Translations under genes and position numbers: made by a program
Origin: Hansfordia pulvinata
Taxonomy: Eukaryota > Ascomycota > Sordariomycetes > Xylariales
Assembly: GCA_006538405.1 (NCBI GenBank)
Contig: BJKQ01000007.1
Span: forward strand, 1,674,001 to 1,738,000
Direction: 5' to 3'
Length of the DNA stretch: 64,000 nucleotides
Notes under the pieces: generated by a model
Databases searched by the model: none
Told to the model about the DNA's origin: nothing
Seen by the model: the letters and a program-made list of their open reading frames with translations, nothing else
Shown: piece by piece, positions 48,038 to 61,576 of the stretch
Numbering within the stretch: the first letter of the stretch is position 1
Layout of the letters: each line of letters begins with the position of its first letter

Positions 48038-48060
48038 GGGGGGGGGGGGGGGGGGGGGGG
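48038..48060 (+). repeat. G23 homopolymer
   Basis: Longest mono-G run in the window, 23 nt. Confidence 0.9.
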
Positions 48061-51000
48061 TGGGCTTCACCATCTTGTCTACGTTGCTGGGTACGAGCAA
48101 AGACAAGCAGAGATGTACAATCTCCAAACCTCAAAAGATTGTACGGTACCTAACGCAGGTGTGAAATCGAGGGTTTTGCTGGCCAAGGCTCGGAACTCGG
48201 GACTCGGGGGTTTACGAGTAGCAGAGAAAGTAAAGTGCGCTTGGTGATGTACGTGTACTCGTAGCGCAGTTATTTTATGGGGGAGGGGGGGTTTAGCAAT
48301 TCGTAATTCCGGAGTTCGTTCGTCAGTCACTTGCTTGCGCTTGGGGACAAAGTTGGGAATCCGTGCGAGCACCGACCGCATCGTACTCGGGTTGGTGGCC
48401 CCTGGTGACGCTCCCTCCTTCTCTTCTCTCCTCCTCCCCTCTCCTCCCAGGTCTAATGGAATACCTACACTCGTAAGCAGTAAGCAGACAGGCGGGATCG
48501 ACGGGGGTTTTCCCAACGGGCGACTAACTAAGAAGCTCGGGCGCTCGCAGGGCTCACCCAACACCCCTGTTGGCACTTTCGTCGACGCACCCTTGCAAGT
48601 GCGGTTCTTGTCTTATATAGCCCAGCAGGGGGGGGGGGGGGGAAAGGGCTTCGTTATGGGCGGCTCCGCGGTTGTCCGCCCGCCCGCCCGAGAACGGTCC
48701 AGACCAGAACAGCCAAACCCTGGAGCTTGAGCTCGGGCTCGGGCTGGGGCGCTTCCTCCAGACGGCACCAGGCTGGCAGAGGGCAGCGCGGGAAGCGCCT
48801 CGCGCGGTCGCCCAGGCTGAGGAGCGGGTTACCTACCTCCTACCTACTCCTATTCGAACCTACCTTGCACACTGCGATGATACGATGCCCGGCTTCTGGA
48901 GAGAACCATCATGGATGATGACAAAAGGGCCCAGTCCCAGTCCCAGTCCCAGTCCCAGTTCAACTCATCAGACCCTGGCCCGGACCCCGGACCCGAATCC
49001 CTGGGAGCGCCTCATATCAACCTTTTCGGCAAGCGAACCCCAGTAGCAGCAGCAGCAGCAGCAGCAGCAGCGCAGCCCAGGGAAAGAAACATAAGCAGGT
49101 GACCGAGTACTCGTACGCGTGCCGCCCGCGAGGCCTTGTCGGCCAGTGGCGAACGAGCCCCTTGCTTGAACCCAGCTGCCTCTCTGCTGTCTCTTGGCTC
49201 GGCGGATGGGTGTGTGGGCGTGTGGCTGGCTGTGTCAGTTGAGCTGAGCAGGGGTGCGTGCCGTCGGGTGTCTGTGCCCATCTTGCCTTCGGAGCCGACG
49301 CGGGCCAGTCCAGTCCACGGCTGTGTGACGAGCACGCCTTTACCTGATAGGTACCCGTGTGCTCGCCTGAAGGTACTCGTACCAGTAAGTGGCCCCCGGC
49401 TCTGTTCGTTCCCTCCCCCGGATCCCGAAGCCGCGGTCATGGCAGCGCACTACAACCACCCATGCTGCTTTGGGGGGCACCAACAGGCCGCGCGAGTCAT
49501 GCAGACAGCGATCGACCTACGGGCACATGTGCTCGCTCCGAGGTTCCCTCTCGGCGCCCTTCGAAATCTCGCGGGTTGTCAGGCTCGTGTAGGTGGTCTG
49601 TACGAGTACCTAGGAGGTAGTATCTGCATGCCATTCCTTTTCGATTTCCTCTGATAGGAGCATCTACGTCTGTCGCGGTTCGCGGGGAGCTCCAGGTGCA
49701 GAGCCGGAGTATGTACACGAACGGGGTGGGAAGGGGGCGTCATGCGGAAGAATCAAAACCAATATCTAACCTACGAGTAGATACCTGTGCGGAGACAAAA
49801 GAAAAAGAAGGGGGGAAAAAAGAAAAAGATGTACCAGTTGGCCCAAAAGGGGGTTTGGTGGGCGTGGTGGGCAAGGCGGAAGTCGGAAGGCGCAAGTCGC
49901 AGGACGGGAGGAGCTGGGAGTTGGGAGCTGAAACCAGTGAAGCCCGGGGGGGGGAGGGGGCTGACTCGCAACGTGATTGGAGCCACCGACTCTTGTCGAC
50001 TGGGACGGACTGACGCACAGGTTGAGCAATAACGGCGCCAACAGCAGGGGAAAAAAAAAAAAAACGGCGGTGCTAAAGCGCCCCCCAGCATTGTACGAGT
50101 ATGCCACTCCAATTGTTTCTGGCGCCGCATCCATAGGTCAGGTTAGGTACCTAAAGGAGGTGTGCTTCCGAGGCGTCCACTTCCCTGGGCGCCTCATTAT
50201 TAGGGGCTAAAAGCTCGCACAAGAAGGAGTACATGTACGCGTAGCCCGTATCTACCTTAGTACTCGTGCCGAAATGCGGTAGGTCCCCAGCCTGGTGTAC
50301 CGGATAATCATCATGTACTCGTGCGCACTACGAGTACGTCCCAAGGTTGGCTCGGGACGTGAGGAGGGAGGGCGCGGCTGGGACAAGCCGAGGCGGCAAC
50401 GTTGGATCTTCGGTACAGATCGGGCGCACACGTGTCGATCATGTGGGATCTCATCAAGTCCCCGGTTCTGCGTATTCGGGTTTTCGACAGCAGGGGGGGA
50501 AGAGAGAGAGAGAGAGAGACCGGGGGTGTGTGGGGTGGGGGCTCGATAGGTAATGAGTGACTGGACAAGGCTCCTTGCTAGCCCTGCTAGTCCTTTCCAC
50601 CCTCCTCTGCCCGCTGCACTGTATCCATAGGTAATGTACTTTGATGCTTGGAGCTGGAGGTATCTACGGTACTAACCGACATACAAGCAAGCGCCTGCAG
50701 CAGCCCATCCAGGTAAGTACCTACAGAGAGATATCTCTGGCGGGTACCCAAGGTACTCGCCTTGGAGTCCCGTGCTAGTAGGTACCTTGGGTACGAGCAC
50801 GGGGGACGGAACAGGGTCCCCATCGACTTGCAGCCCGTTGATGACACTGCAGGCTGCAGATTGACCGTGCCAGCATCCTTGGATGGGATGCATGGGATGC
50901 CGATGTGTTTGCACGAGTATCTGCCCGGTCCTCGATCCCCGGGTGCCAGATCCACAGAGCCCATCGACGTCGCCGCGTCGCCGTCGTGTCTTATTGCGTC

Positions 51001-51190
51001 GTGTGGTATCGACCTCCCCCCCCCCCCCGCCACCCTTTCCCGGGACATGCATGTAGGATGCACATAATCGCTCGTGCGAGTTACTCGTAGTCGCCGCACG
51101 CTTGCACACCAGACGCACACTCCCCAGCATTGCAGCAAGCCTGGCCCCGGCAGCACGTCGGCTTGCCGTGCAAGCGAGCAATGAGGGTGG

Positions 51191-51308
<118 letters not shown>

Positions 51309-52610
51309 TGGAGACGGCCAGGCTTCGGGGACGCGGGGCTGCGAGAACGGACTGGACGCCGCCTACGAGTACATCCGAATCATGTACCTACAGCGACGCA
51401 GCGCAGCAGGGAGAAGAGGTTGCAGTCGATCGAACGAGATCCGCATCGCTGCATCGCGAGGGAGTACTCGCAGATGACTGTACTCCAGGTAGCAGGAGGG
51501 AGGCTCACGCGTATTGGCAGGCCAGCAGGGCGTGCGCGTGCTCGTACCTGCGGATAAGGGGCGGTGACGTGCCGCGACCGCACTCACTCGGTAGAAAGTG
51601 ATCTGTGTCGTTTCTCGCCGCCCGATTCGGTTCCCCATCGCGCCCTGTTCTTCTCGGCGGTCACGTCACGTCACGCCGCGTCGCGCAGTCCCCCACGGTG
51701 CAGAGGTGTGCTAGAAGCTGGTCGGTGCGGTGCCAGAGGGACGGAGGTGCGTGTACCTCATGTACGAGAGCGCCGGTGCCTAACCTAGGTACCCTGGACA
51801 TCACTTGTATTTACCTACCTACACCTTGTAGATGTCCGTAGAAGCCAAGTACCTGAGATGCGACATACCGTACTCTGGCGACTTGTTACCTTTCAACGCG
51901 GTCCGCTCCTAGGTACGCGTACTCGTACCTACCTAGCTTAGGTCCCTTGTCGACGGTAACAACGGGGGGGGGGGGGGAGGGGGAAGGCAACGACGCACAA
52001 CTTGGTCTCACGGACCAGCTACGTTGACGACACCCTCTCCAATCTCAGAAGATAAGAGGAGGAGGGGCAAACGAAAGAAGAGAAGAAAGTGCCCGGGTGC
52101 ACGTGTTGTGCTTGCTGTGGACTACTGCGGCATGCGCGGCTCGCGTTGGGGGAACATCGAACAGCACGGCACGAGCACGAGGACTCGATGATGTGACGGC
52201 ACAAGCACGCTGGCTGGCTGGCTGGCTGACGGCCAGGACTGGCACGGCGGGTGGCGTTGCGGCGGACGAAAAGCAGCGTGTTGTTAGGTATGTCGTGGAC
52301 GCGTAGCTGATGAGTTTGCGTACCATGCGTCTTGCGCACTCGTAGTTCCAGTGACTGTGTTCTCTTGCGCTGCGCAGCGCCGTAACCGCCGTGCTCCATA
52401 CTCGTTAGGGGAACGCATGCACTTTGCCCTGTCGAGGGTCCATCAATCACGTCGGGTCGCCCGCTCCTCGGCCGGCCCGTGTCCTTCTTCCACAAAGGAC
52501 CCTTGCCAGAAACTTAAATGCTTGCCCACCCATGCCCCCCCCCCCCCTCCCTCAAAAGAAGGAGGTCCCACGGCCCCTACCCAGCACCGGCTCGCCCGCC
52601 CGTCAGCCTC

Positions 52611-52628
52611 GGGGGGGGGGGGGGGGGG
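52611..52628 (+). repeat. G18 homopolymer
   Basis: Run of 18 G only 63 nt from a C13 run at 52535-52547, so the two could pair as a C/G hairpin. Confidence 0.9.
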
Positions 52629-53565
52629 AGACGGCGCCGGCGCCTACGGAGAAATGAGCCTCTTTGCCTGATGCGTATGGCGTCTGACCCGAAAGATCGG
52701 CAAAAGCAATTCACAAATTCCCCGAACGGGTCGAGATCGGCGGCTTGCAGAGGCCCGGACAGGCAAAGCTCCCTCTGTCCTCCCACCAGAAAAAGGGCTC
52801 CAGGGCCTAAAAGACATCTAGCTTACGGGTACGAGGAGACTGGGGGCGCGTTTGCAAGGGGGGGGGGGGGGACAAGAACAATGGGAACATGGGCATTGTC
52901 TCCCGTAGGAGGTACGCCGGCGCCGTGGGTGGCTTCGTGCTAGGAACGAGGCATGGGAGTGGTGCGGGGAACAACAAGGTCGGCCGCCAAGGGCGGGAGC
53001 GCAGCAGAGCAAGCCTTGGAGATTCTGTGGATGACAATAAGTGTTTTCATAACTGTATGGGTGAGGAGTGTATGTGATCGAGGTAGAACAGTACGGCATA
53101 AGTTTGGGGGGGTCGCTGTCGCTGTCGCTGAATCTGCTTTTCTTGTCCCGTCTTGTCCTGACCTGTCTCTTTTCGCCCACGAGCTTCTATCCAGACTGGG
53201 ACTGGGCTGGCCGTGACCGCTGCGGGTATGCCGGGGCCATGCGGGCACCAGAAGGAGAGAAAAAGAGTGATGAGTGTGGGAGGGCGTCTATCGCCCGCCG
53301 GCCGCCCGGCCTGCCTGCACGAGTCGTCACCACAATGAGTTGCCAGTTCTCGCAGTGGAGGGGGGCGTGTGTGGAGGAAAGGCTTGGTCACGCGGGACCA
53401 GAATGGCTCGAGCCGTGTCAACGGGCAGCCCGCGAGAAAGCGACCAGCGCAGGCCGGCGGAGCCCATGGGCAAACAGTTCTGCGGTGCCAACGGTCGTTG
53501 GGAAATGTGGCCCCGCTGCCTGCAGAAATGCGATGGGTCTATCTTTGCTTTGCTTTGCGCGCGGG

Positions 53566-53568
<3 letters not shown>

Positions 53569-53629
<61 letters not shown>
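53569..53629 (+). repeat. (GA)n microsatellite
   Basis: About 60 nt of perfect GA dinucleotide repeat. Confidence 0.95.
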
Positions 53630-53633
<4 letters not shown>

Positions 53634-56600
53634 GGGCTAGAAAGGCGCGGAACGTACCGGTCTCACGTCACGGCCCAATGAACGGCGTCGACGAGCGCCG
53701 CTTGGGCCGCTGTGCTGGCATGCGCATGTAAGGAACATAACGTACCTACCAGGTATCCAGTCAGAAGAACTTGCAAACATCGATGGTCGTGAGAGGCAAT
53801 GCGAGTAGTGCGCGTCCTGTCCTGACCGCAAGGCTACGCGCACAGTCAAGCGCACTCACCACCACACACAGCAGCGCCCGTTTCCCGCGTGCTGCGGTCA
53901 CGGTGAGTGGCCCCCGCCACGAAGCCAGCCCGGCGGCCCGGCTGGGCTGGCTCGCCAGGCACGCGGGCGTTGGGCCCCCAGACCCAAGGGGGGGAATTAC
54001 CACCGAGATCAGCGTGCATAGAAGATCTATGGAACAAGTCGGGAAAGTTGGATCGACAATCCGAAATCTGAGAGGTGATATGACGGCAAGATTGGCGACA
54101 GGTTCAAGCACGCGCTGCTCCCGGTCCACCGCTCTGGGCCCGCCTACGAGTACCTCCCCCTCCCTTCTCTGCCCCGGGGCAGCGACGCCGCATCGTCATT
54201 CGTCGCTTTCCTCCCGGAGGGGCATGCGGTGTTGCGGAGCGCTTCCTCCCACATGTACGAGTACTCGTGGCCCGGAGAAGCGTGACAGGCGTGAGGAGGG
54301 AGGGGCGGACCCGGCGCGCCATAGAAAACGGCTGTGACGATCTTTGCAGTTCTCGCCCAGGGCACGAGTGCCTGACGTACTCGCAGCACGAGTAGAAGCG
54401 TGCAGAGCCACCTGGCGTCTCTGCAGCCAATCTCCATAGGTGCTAAGGGTACCCAGATACCTAGCCTAATGCTAGATCTGCCCATCCCTGACGCCTCTTT
54501 TTCTTTTTTCCCCCCTCTTTTTCCTTGTCTTCTTTTTCGATCCCCTTCCGGTGGTATCGTCACTGCCACTTCTCTTCTTCTGGGCAGACTCGTGCCTTCT
54601 CTCGCACCTCCGTCCCGCCAGCCTAGCCCGGATCGGACTGCGATGCCTATCCCCCCGTTGCAAGTACGTCTTTGGGCAAGAGCCCCATGCACAGTGTGCT
54701 TGCTCCACTTTGGGAGGGTGTCGCGGCCGGCAGCCACTCATCTTTTCCCCTCTCTCCCGTCAGCCTCCAGCTGTCCTGTGCTGGTAATATAGTACCCAAG
54801 TACTCGTACAGAGACGGGCGGCATTCGCGGTCTCTGTCGGTCTGGTCCGGCGTGTGTGAGCGCGAGAGGAGTGTGCCCCCAGCCTGGCCTGACCAGAGCG
54901 ATCTCCTGCCCCGAGGACCGGTTGGGGCCGCGCGTGGGCGACCTCTCCGCCAGGGACTTCCCTGCACCAGAGCCGCGCAGTTAATTTGTGTTTTATTATC
55001 GGGGGGGGTCCATGGTGGCGGGCGGGCGGGGGTGGGATCTGTCCACGGATGATCGCCGCCATCCCGGGCCATAACGCGTCCCTGCTAAGGACAGGGGTTT
55101 GCTGGGACCGTTGTGAGCTGCGGGTACGAGGTGCGAGTGCGCGCCAGCGACACCCTTTCCAATTGGATGCAGGCGTGCAAGGTACATCCAATGCGGCCCC
55201 TACCTACGAGTAGGTACCTATCTAGCCTGAATCCACGGTACATGTAGGTAGGGTGGTTAGGTAGGTAGTGGTTGGTTGGTATGGTTGTATGATCATGTTG
55301 TCGACGACCGTCCACGCGGCTTCACTTCATTGCAGGCTTGTTTTGTGAGTTGCGCGCGCGTGGGTGCTGTGCTGTGCTGAGCGTAGCGTATGCTTTTTCG
55401 TTGCGTGACTCGCGAATATCACACATTCTCCCGTCTGTCGGAGCCGCCCATTGCAGAATGCCATGAATGTCTCTGACAATGCGTGTCTCTGCCATCGGGA
55501 AAAGCGGGGATGACAAAGAAGCAGACGACGCCGCCGCCAGGTCGATATCAGATACGGTAAAGAGTAAGGTAAGGTAAGGTACCTGCACAACCTCTCTTAG
55601 AGACAGCTGAGATATGTACTAATCACAGATGTACCCGTAGGCACGTATTGAGATGGGCGGGTGAGCGACCACATACAACGGTTGAAGACCCTGCCCATGC
55701 ATACCGACGGGCGACCTGTTTGTGCAACCGACAACAACAACAACAATAATAACAACGACGACGGCGGCGGCGGCGGCGGCGAGGATGACGGTGGCACATT
55801 CGCGTGAGTGAGCTCGCCAGCCGGCAGTCCCTCGCGCGTGGCCATCCCCGGCATCCCGGACTCGGGGGGAGCGCAGGACCAGGACGGGTTGAGACTTGTA
55901 CGATCCAACGGTCCGTTTGACCCCGTTGCAGCGCAGCGCAGCAGCGCGTCAGCCGCCGCCGCCGCCAGCGCCAACGCCAACGCCGAGGAGGGGGGTGGGC
56001 TGGTCGGTCGCTCACGCCCGACACCTCACACACACACACGATGGAACACAGGCACAGCAGGTAAGCAAGCAGAAAGGAGACCCCGAGCAGGGTCCTTGCC
56101 TGTCTGGATGCGTGATTTGCCGTTGGACGGTGCTCGGGGGGGGGGAGACGGGAGGCGGGTAAAGCACAGGCACACGAGCAGTAGCTTTGCATACCACATA
56201 CTCCCGTCGTACCACACATCAGAGCATACCCCGTCCGTACCTGGTGTTTTTTAGTACGGGTGGAATGCAAGGTCCCCCCTTCAAGAAGAGAACTGATGAC
56301 TCCCCACACTGATCCAAAATGCTCGTGCCTCGCGTGCCTACCTATCTATCTCGCAGAGGACTCGCCCTCCCGACCGTTGAAAGTGATCTACGGCATAGCG
56401 ACCCCGGGTCGCGAGCGAGATTTCCCACCGGGATCTGCTGCTGTCGTGCTGACAATGCGCCCCTGGCTCGCTTCATCGGCTGGCCACCACCGCCGCCGCC
56501 ACTACCTCCTCCTCCTCGTCCCCCCCAAAAGCCACTTTGCTTGGTCCAGGGGTCCGGCGCCGGTGTACTTCAGTGTCTTATTCCTCAGGTACTACATGTA

Positions 56601-57115
56601 CTGTCTCATCCAATCAGTCCTGTCCAACCAAAGACGAGACGAAGACTGGAAAAGGGGACTTTGCCGATAGACTTACTCGTACGACTGACAGGACGAGGAA
56701 GCTCCGTACTCGTAGAACGGGCCCCGGGGGAGGAGGAGGACAGGACTTTGTGAGGGACCACCACCACCACCACCACCACCACCAGCACCTCCAGCTCTCC
56801 CGCTGGGTCGGGTTCGGTCGGTGTCAAAACCGCCGCAGCGGGATGGCCAATGGGAAGCGTCCCAGCTGCGCCGTCTATGCCGCCGCTAGTGCCTCAAGGG
56901 GAAAAACGGCAAAAAACCCACATGGCGCCAAAACCGCGACGATGATCGCTCCGGGGGGGGGGGGGGGTGGCACAAAGGGGGGATGCTGCGCGTACCTACG
57001 AGTTAGTTACCACAGGCGGCTTTTCTCTTCTTCTTTCTTGGTACCAGTAGGTGCTGCTCCCGCAGTACGTACGTGCGTGTAACGTTCGTCCGCTCGCAAG
57101 CCTCCAGCCTCTCTG

Positions 57116-57133
57116 CCCCCCCCCCCCCCCCCC
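57116..57133 (+). repeat. C18 homopolymer
   Basis: Run of 18 C. A (CA)n array follows at 57203-57234 and a second C18 run at 57697-57714. Confidence 0.9.
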
Positions 57134-57201
57134 TCAGTAGCGCCGATGGAGACCGTTGCGCCGGAGATACGAGTACTTGGGCGTGTGAATTTTGGCCCAT
57201 T

Positions 57202-57202
<1 letters not shown>

Positions 57203-57234
<32 letters not shown>
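57203..57234 (+). repeat. (CA)n microsatellite
   Basis: CA dinucleotide array of about 32 nt, interrupted just after by TACACA. Confidence 0.9.
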
Positions 57235-57239
<5 letters not shown>

Positions 57240-58112
57240 ACTAGCTAAACAGCTCTCTTGTCATTACCGGCCGGTAGCTGAGGTCCGAGTTTAGCTATGA
57301 CCCTTCCCTCTTCCCACCGGCCCACCACCCCGGCGCGCTGGGCAGAAGAGTTTTTGCCATGTAATCTGCCTTCTGAGATTCGATCCCCAGCGGAGCAAAT
57401 GGGGGGAGGGGGTGCATCCGGGTTGTTTATTTCCCGTCGTCATTTTTTCTTTTCTCGGAACTAATCACGCGCACGATTCAAGTGACGAGAGTTGCGGGAT
57501 CGAACGGCAATGCGAGGATGCAGTCGTGGATTCGTGTGTAGAGGTCAACTTGTGTCGTTGCAGTATTATTGTGTTATGTCAAGGTACCCAAGTACTCGTA
57601 GTATGCAAGGCAGGCAGGCGCTGGATAATCCCACCAATTACCGGCTCGCCCCTTCTCTCTCTCGAAACCGTGTCGCCGCACCCAATGTGACCACAGCCCC
57701 CCCCCCCCCCCCCCGAGAAACCCACCCAAGAGGCCAAAAGATAAAACCCATATCCAAAACACCAGGCTGCCCAGTAATACACCGAAAAAATGCAAAATAA
57801 AACCATCCCCCCCAGAAACGCTCGGGTAAAAAAACCGCCTTTTAGAACATGAAACGGGAGGATAAGGGCCGGTAAGTAGGATTTATACAAGGACAAAAGA
57901 CCGCCTCCGGTATAAATAGAAAAAAGCCAACGCCAGAAAACTGTCAACCATAAGACAGTTCGGGGGGTATATATCCACACAGACAATGTATAAGAAAGAA
58001 ACAAGGCAAAGCATCAAAGACCTCCTTCGTGGGGGAAAAGCAAGACAAGAAGCGTGGAAAGGGGGGAATACAGGTAGAAACGGTTCTTCATGTCTTTCTT
58101 CCCATTCTTCCC

Positions 58113-59366
58113 TTACGTGAGCAGGTTCTTGATCTCCAGCTTGCCCTTGGTCCTCGAGTCCTCCTGGACGTCCTGGTGGTGGTGGTGGTGGTAGTGGTTG
58201 TGCTGTTGCTGTTGCGCGTGTCGGAATGGAGGGAGAGCGTAGTAGTCCTGCTGGTGTTGCTCCTTGGTGGCGGCGGGCGCCGAGGGGAACTCGGTCCGCG
58301 GGCGCTGGGCGTGGGCGGCAGCAGCAGCAGCGGCGGAAGGCAAGCTGGCAGGATCGTCGGCCGGAGAGCTGGGGGCCGTGGGCAGCTGGGCTCGCGGGTC
58401 GACGAGGGACGGGAGACGGTGGGCGGCGTCGCCGTGGAGCGGCGGCAGGGTGAGCTGCTGGGACAGGGGTGCTGGTGGGCGAAGGACTGGTAGACGGGCG
58501 AGTGGGAGGAAGGGGTGTAGGCGGCAGACGGTGACGGGTGAGCCTGGGAGGAGCGGCTGCTGCCGGTGATGCTGCTACTGCTGCCGCCGCGGAGGAGGGC
58601 TCAGACTCGCTGTAGCGCGCCGTGCGCAGAGGGGGCAGCTCGAACTGGCGGGTGGAGGTCATGGGGGAGGTGGTGTAGACGGAGCCCGAGTCGGAGACGA
58701 GAGACCGGCCGTCGACCGAGTCGCCGGCGGGAGACAGGGTAGCCGGGGAGGGCATGCTGCCCCAGGAGGGGGCGCCTGTCATGGGCGAGCGAGGGCTGTA
58801 CTGGAAGCGGTCGTCGCACTGGCTGTGGCTGTGGTGGCCCTGCTGGTGGTGGTGGTGGTGATGGTGATGGTGGTAAGGGGGATGTCACCGAGCTGGAGAG
58901 GGGCGGGGCGGAAGCGGTGGTGATAGTCAATGTCGACGGCCAGCTGGTGCTGCTGCTGCTGCTGTTGCTGATGATGATGATGATGATGCTGGTGCTGGTG
59001 GTGAAGGTCCTCGTAGGAGCCGGTGGCCCGGCGGCGGCTGAGCCTCTTGCGGCGGTTCATGCTGCCGTTCCACCAGTTCTTGACGGCGTTGTCGCTGCGG
59101 TTGTGCAGCTTGCGGGCAATCTCGGCCCAGCGCTTGCCGACCTGGGCGACCATCTCCTCGATCAGCTGGCCCTCCTCGGGCGAGATGGGGTCGTGGTTGA
59201 GCGAGGGCTTGAGGTTCTGGTGGTAGCGCTCGCGGCACTGCTTGGGCGTCCTCGAGTTGAGCTGCGCCGCGATCCGCACCCAGTTGAGCGGCCCGCCCGA
59301 CGACACCAGCCGCATGAGAAGGGCGTCCTCGGCCTGGGACCAGGGGCCCCTCCTGTTCATCGACAT
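58113..59366 (-). CDS. flbD: FlbD-like R2R3 Myb transcription factor, frame interrupted
   Basis: Starts MSMNRRGPWSQAEDALLMRL. Two Myb repeats: about residues 5-53 (ending QCRERYHQNL) and 57-106 (KRWAEIARKLHNRSDNAVKN then WWNGSMNRRKR). This pair is characteristic of FlbD, which in Aspergillus acts in the pathway that starts conidiation. Next come His and Gln runs (from the CAC/CAG tracts at about 58820-58995), a Ser/Pro-rich region and the C-terminus DSRTKGKLEIKNLLT ending at 58113. The frame moves back one base at three places on the coding strand: the C5 run (plus-strand G 58877-58881), near 58580-58600, and the run at 58460-58462. With one base added at each, the protein reads through (LGDIPPYHHHH, EPSSRGGSSSSITG, HPCPQQLTLPPLHGD), giving about 418 aa. 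No intron is needed. Regulation is probably complex, as both flanks are gene-free for kilobases. Confidence 0.85.
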
Positions 59367-59934
59367 GATGAAGTGTTTGGAGGAGGGGTGTGAGGGGAAG
59401 AAGATTATATATATTGTGGTAAGAATGATGGTCGTGTTGGTGGTTGTGCTCCTCGTATAAGACAAAGAGAGAGAGATGGAGAAGAGGGAAGGGGGGAGGA
59501 GGAGGAAGATATAGATATAAAACAATTAAGTATGTTCGTATACACACAAACACGGGGCCAACACCCAGTTTGTTTTACAGACTCGCAAGTGGGAAAGGAC
59601 CAGAAGTCGGTTGTCGTCAATGCAAACGAGAAAAGAAAAAGGCAAAGGCCGGATGGATGCAAGGCAGAGGTGTGGTGGAAAGTAAGGTGTAGATGAGAGT
59701 GTGCGTGTGTGTGAGGGAGAGGCGGCGTTGTGAGGTCCGGGGAGCGCGTGTACTTGTAGAGCCGGGACTGGCGCCAGATGTCTCGAGCCCCGAGATGGAC
59801 GGATGACATAGCTGTAGGTGTAGATATATACTTTAGGTACCTACCTACCAGTCCGTTCCGAACCGCACAGACAGACCCTCCATATCCCAGCAGAATCTCA
59901 GAGAGAGGGCCTCGTCGGTCGTGTGGGGTGGACG

Positions 59935-59963
59935 GTAGCGGTAGCGGTAGCGGTAGCGGTAGA
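59935..59963 (+). repeat. (GGTAGC)n hexamer repeat
   Basis: About five copies of GGTAGC some 570 nt upstream of the Myb gene start, with two more imperfect copies at about 59980-59991. Confidence 0.85.
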
Positions 59964-61528
59964 GGTAGCAGTTAGCTGAAGCGGTAGCGGTAGGAGGATG
60001 CCCGTGAAGAGTACCTGGGTGCGAGTACCGCCCGTGGGCTCGTAGACTGGACTGGTGGTGGTTGTGGATGTACCTCGAGCGTCGCCGTACCGTGGCGGGG
60101 GTCGGGAAGGGGACAGGCACTTGGCGTGAGTACACCTACGAGTACATGCATACCGTACCTCAGGTAGCGGCAGTTCCACGTTCTCTCCAGCTCCCTGTAC
60201 CTACCTTACCTAGGCGTGCAACCTCACAATGTACGACCCCCTCGTGTGGGCTTCAATAGCATCACTCTCAGCTCGTGGAGAGAGTACCTGCAGACACTGA
60301 TCTGGACAGGCGTGGCCCGGCTAGAGCCCTTTGGCAAGTGGCCAAAAGGAAAGTTGGGCAGGGTATCTCTCGCCAATGTCAGGCGGCCCACAGCTGATGT
60401 CCACTCACATGCCTGGTCTCCAGATCCGATCTACCTGCACTAGCCGGGGGCCCTGGAGCTACGGAATACTCGCGCCCGCACCCCTGCTACGCGTACGAGT
60501 ACTGCCACTGCCACGGCTACGAGGAGACCTGAGGAGCGCTCGCACAGGGGTACGGGGGAGGGTAGGGTTCAAGCAGGGGGAGGGGGGGAAGACGGAACAA
60601 GTAATTGCTACGAGCCGTTCCCACGAAGGAGGCGGAAGAGCAGGAGGAGGTTATTGACGACGACAACTGGTGAAAGAGCACGGGCGGGAGGGTTGTACGG
60701 CGTACGAGTAGGTACGGTAGGTAGGTACGAGTACCAGTATGTGTCTACCCACTACACGGATGTCGACACCGTGACACAGGTAAAGTAGGTGCAGTCTCCT
60801 TAGATGTACCTATCGAGCCTCTCTCACACACCCGCTGCACTGCGTTTCGCAACGGGCTTTGTCGTGGTGGTGGTGTGGTGGTGGTGGTGGCGGCGGCTGT
60901 AGGAAGGTCGTTCTGGTCCTGCTCGTCCGTACCCCGTGCGCGAGTCCCCGCATCGTGAATACATACCTGAGGAACGGTGTCTACTCGCCATCTACCTTAG
61001 GTAGGTAGCCAGCGCAGACAGACCTCGAGCTCTGGGGGCTGCCTTCCTCGCACACGATTCACGTCTGTTCGCACGCGTGCGCGCCTGCCAGATCGGTCAG
61101 GTATCTTGGGTACGAGTAAAGTGAGGCCCGGCACTCTTAATTTGAGGATGTAAGATAAACAACAGCCTGAGGTGAACCCCGAGGCTTGGTGGAATTCCAG
61201 CTGCCCCCGTCCGTCACTCTGATGGGGCGAGTTTGGGAGAGGGGGCAAAAACAGCACATGCCGCGCGCATCTTGAGAGAAGGGCCCGGGGTGTGCAGATC
61301 CGACCTCACCCCTGTTCCGCCTTGAAGCACACACAATGCAACCCTCCATCTCCAGCCACGAGATCCGGACGGGGGGGGTCATAATGGTGGTTACTACTGA
61401 TTGTAGAAACCAAGAAGACCACGACGACCATGACGACCACGACGACGACATCAGCGCCGACACCGAACAACGACCAACGACTCACCCTTGCGATGATCGA
61501 CGCCTTCCGCCACCACTACCACTACTGC

Positions 61529-61573
<45 letters not shown>
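61529..61573 (+). repeat. (GCC)n trinucleotide array
   Basis: About 15 perfect CCG/GCC units. They create artefactual poly-Ala, poly-Arg or poly-Gly frames on both strands. Confidence 0.95.

Positions 61574-61576
<3 letters not shown>

Noticed and set aside
53068..53640. 190-codon frame ending in an Arg-Glu run
   Set aside because: Produced by the GA array at 53569; upstream part looks random.
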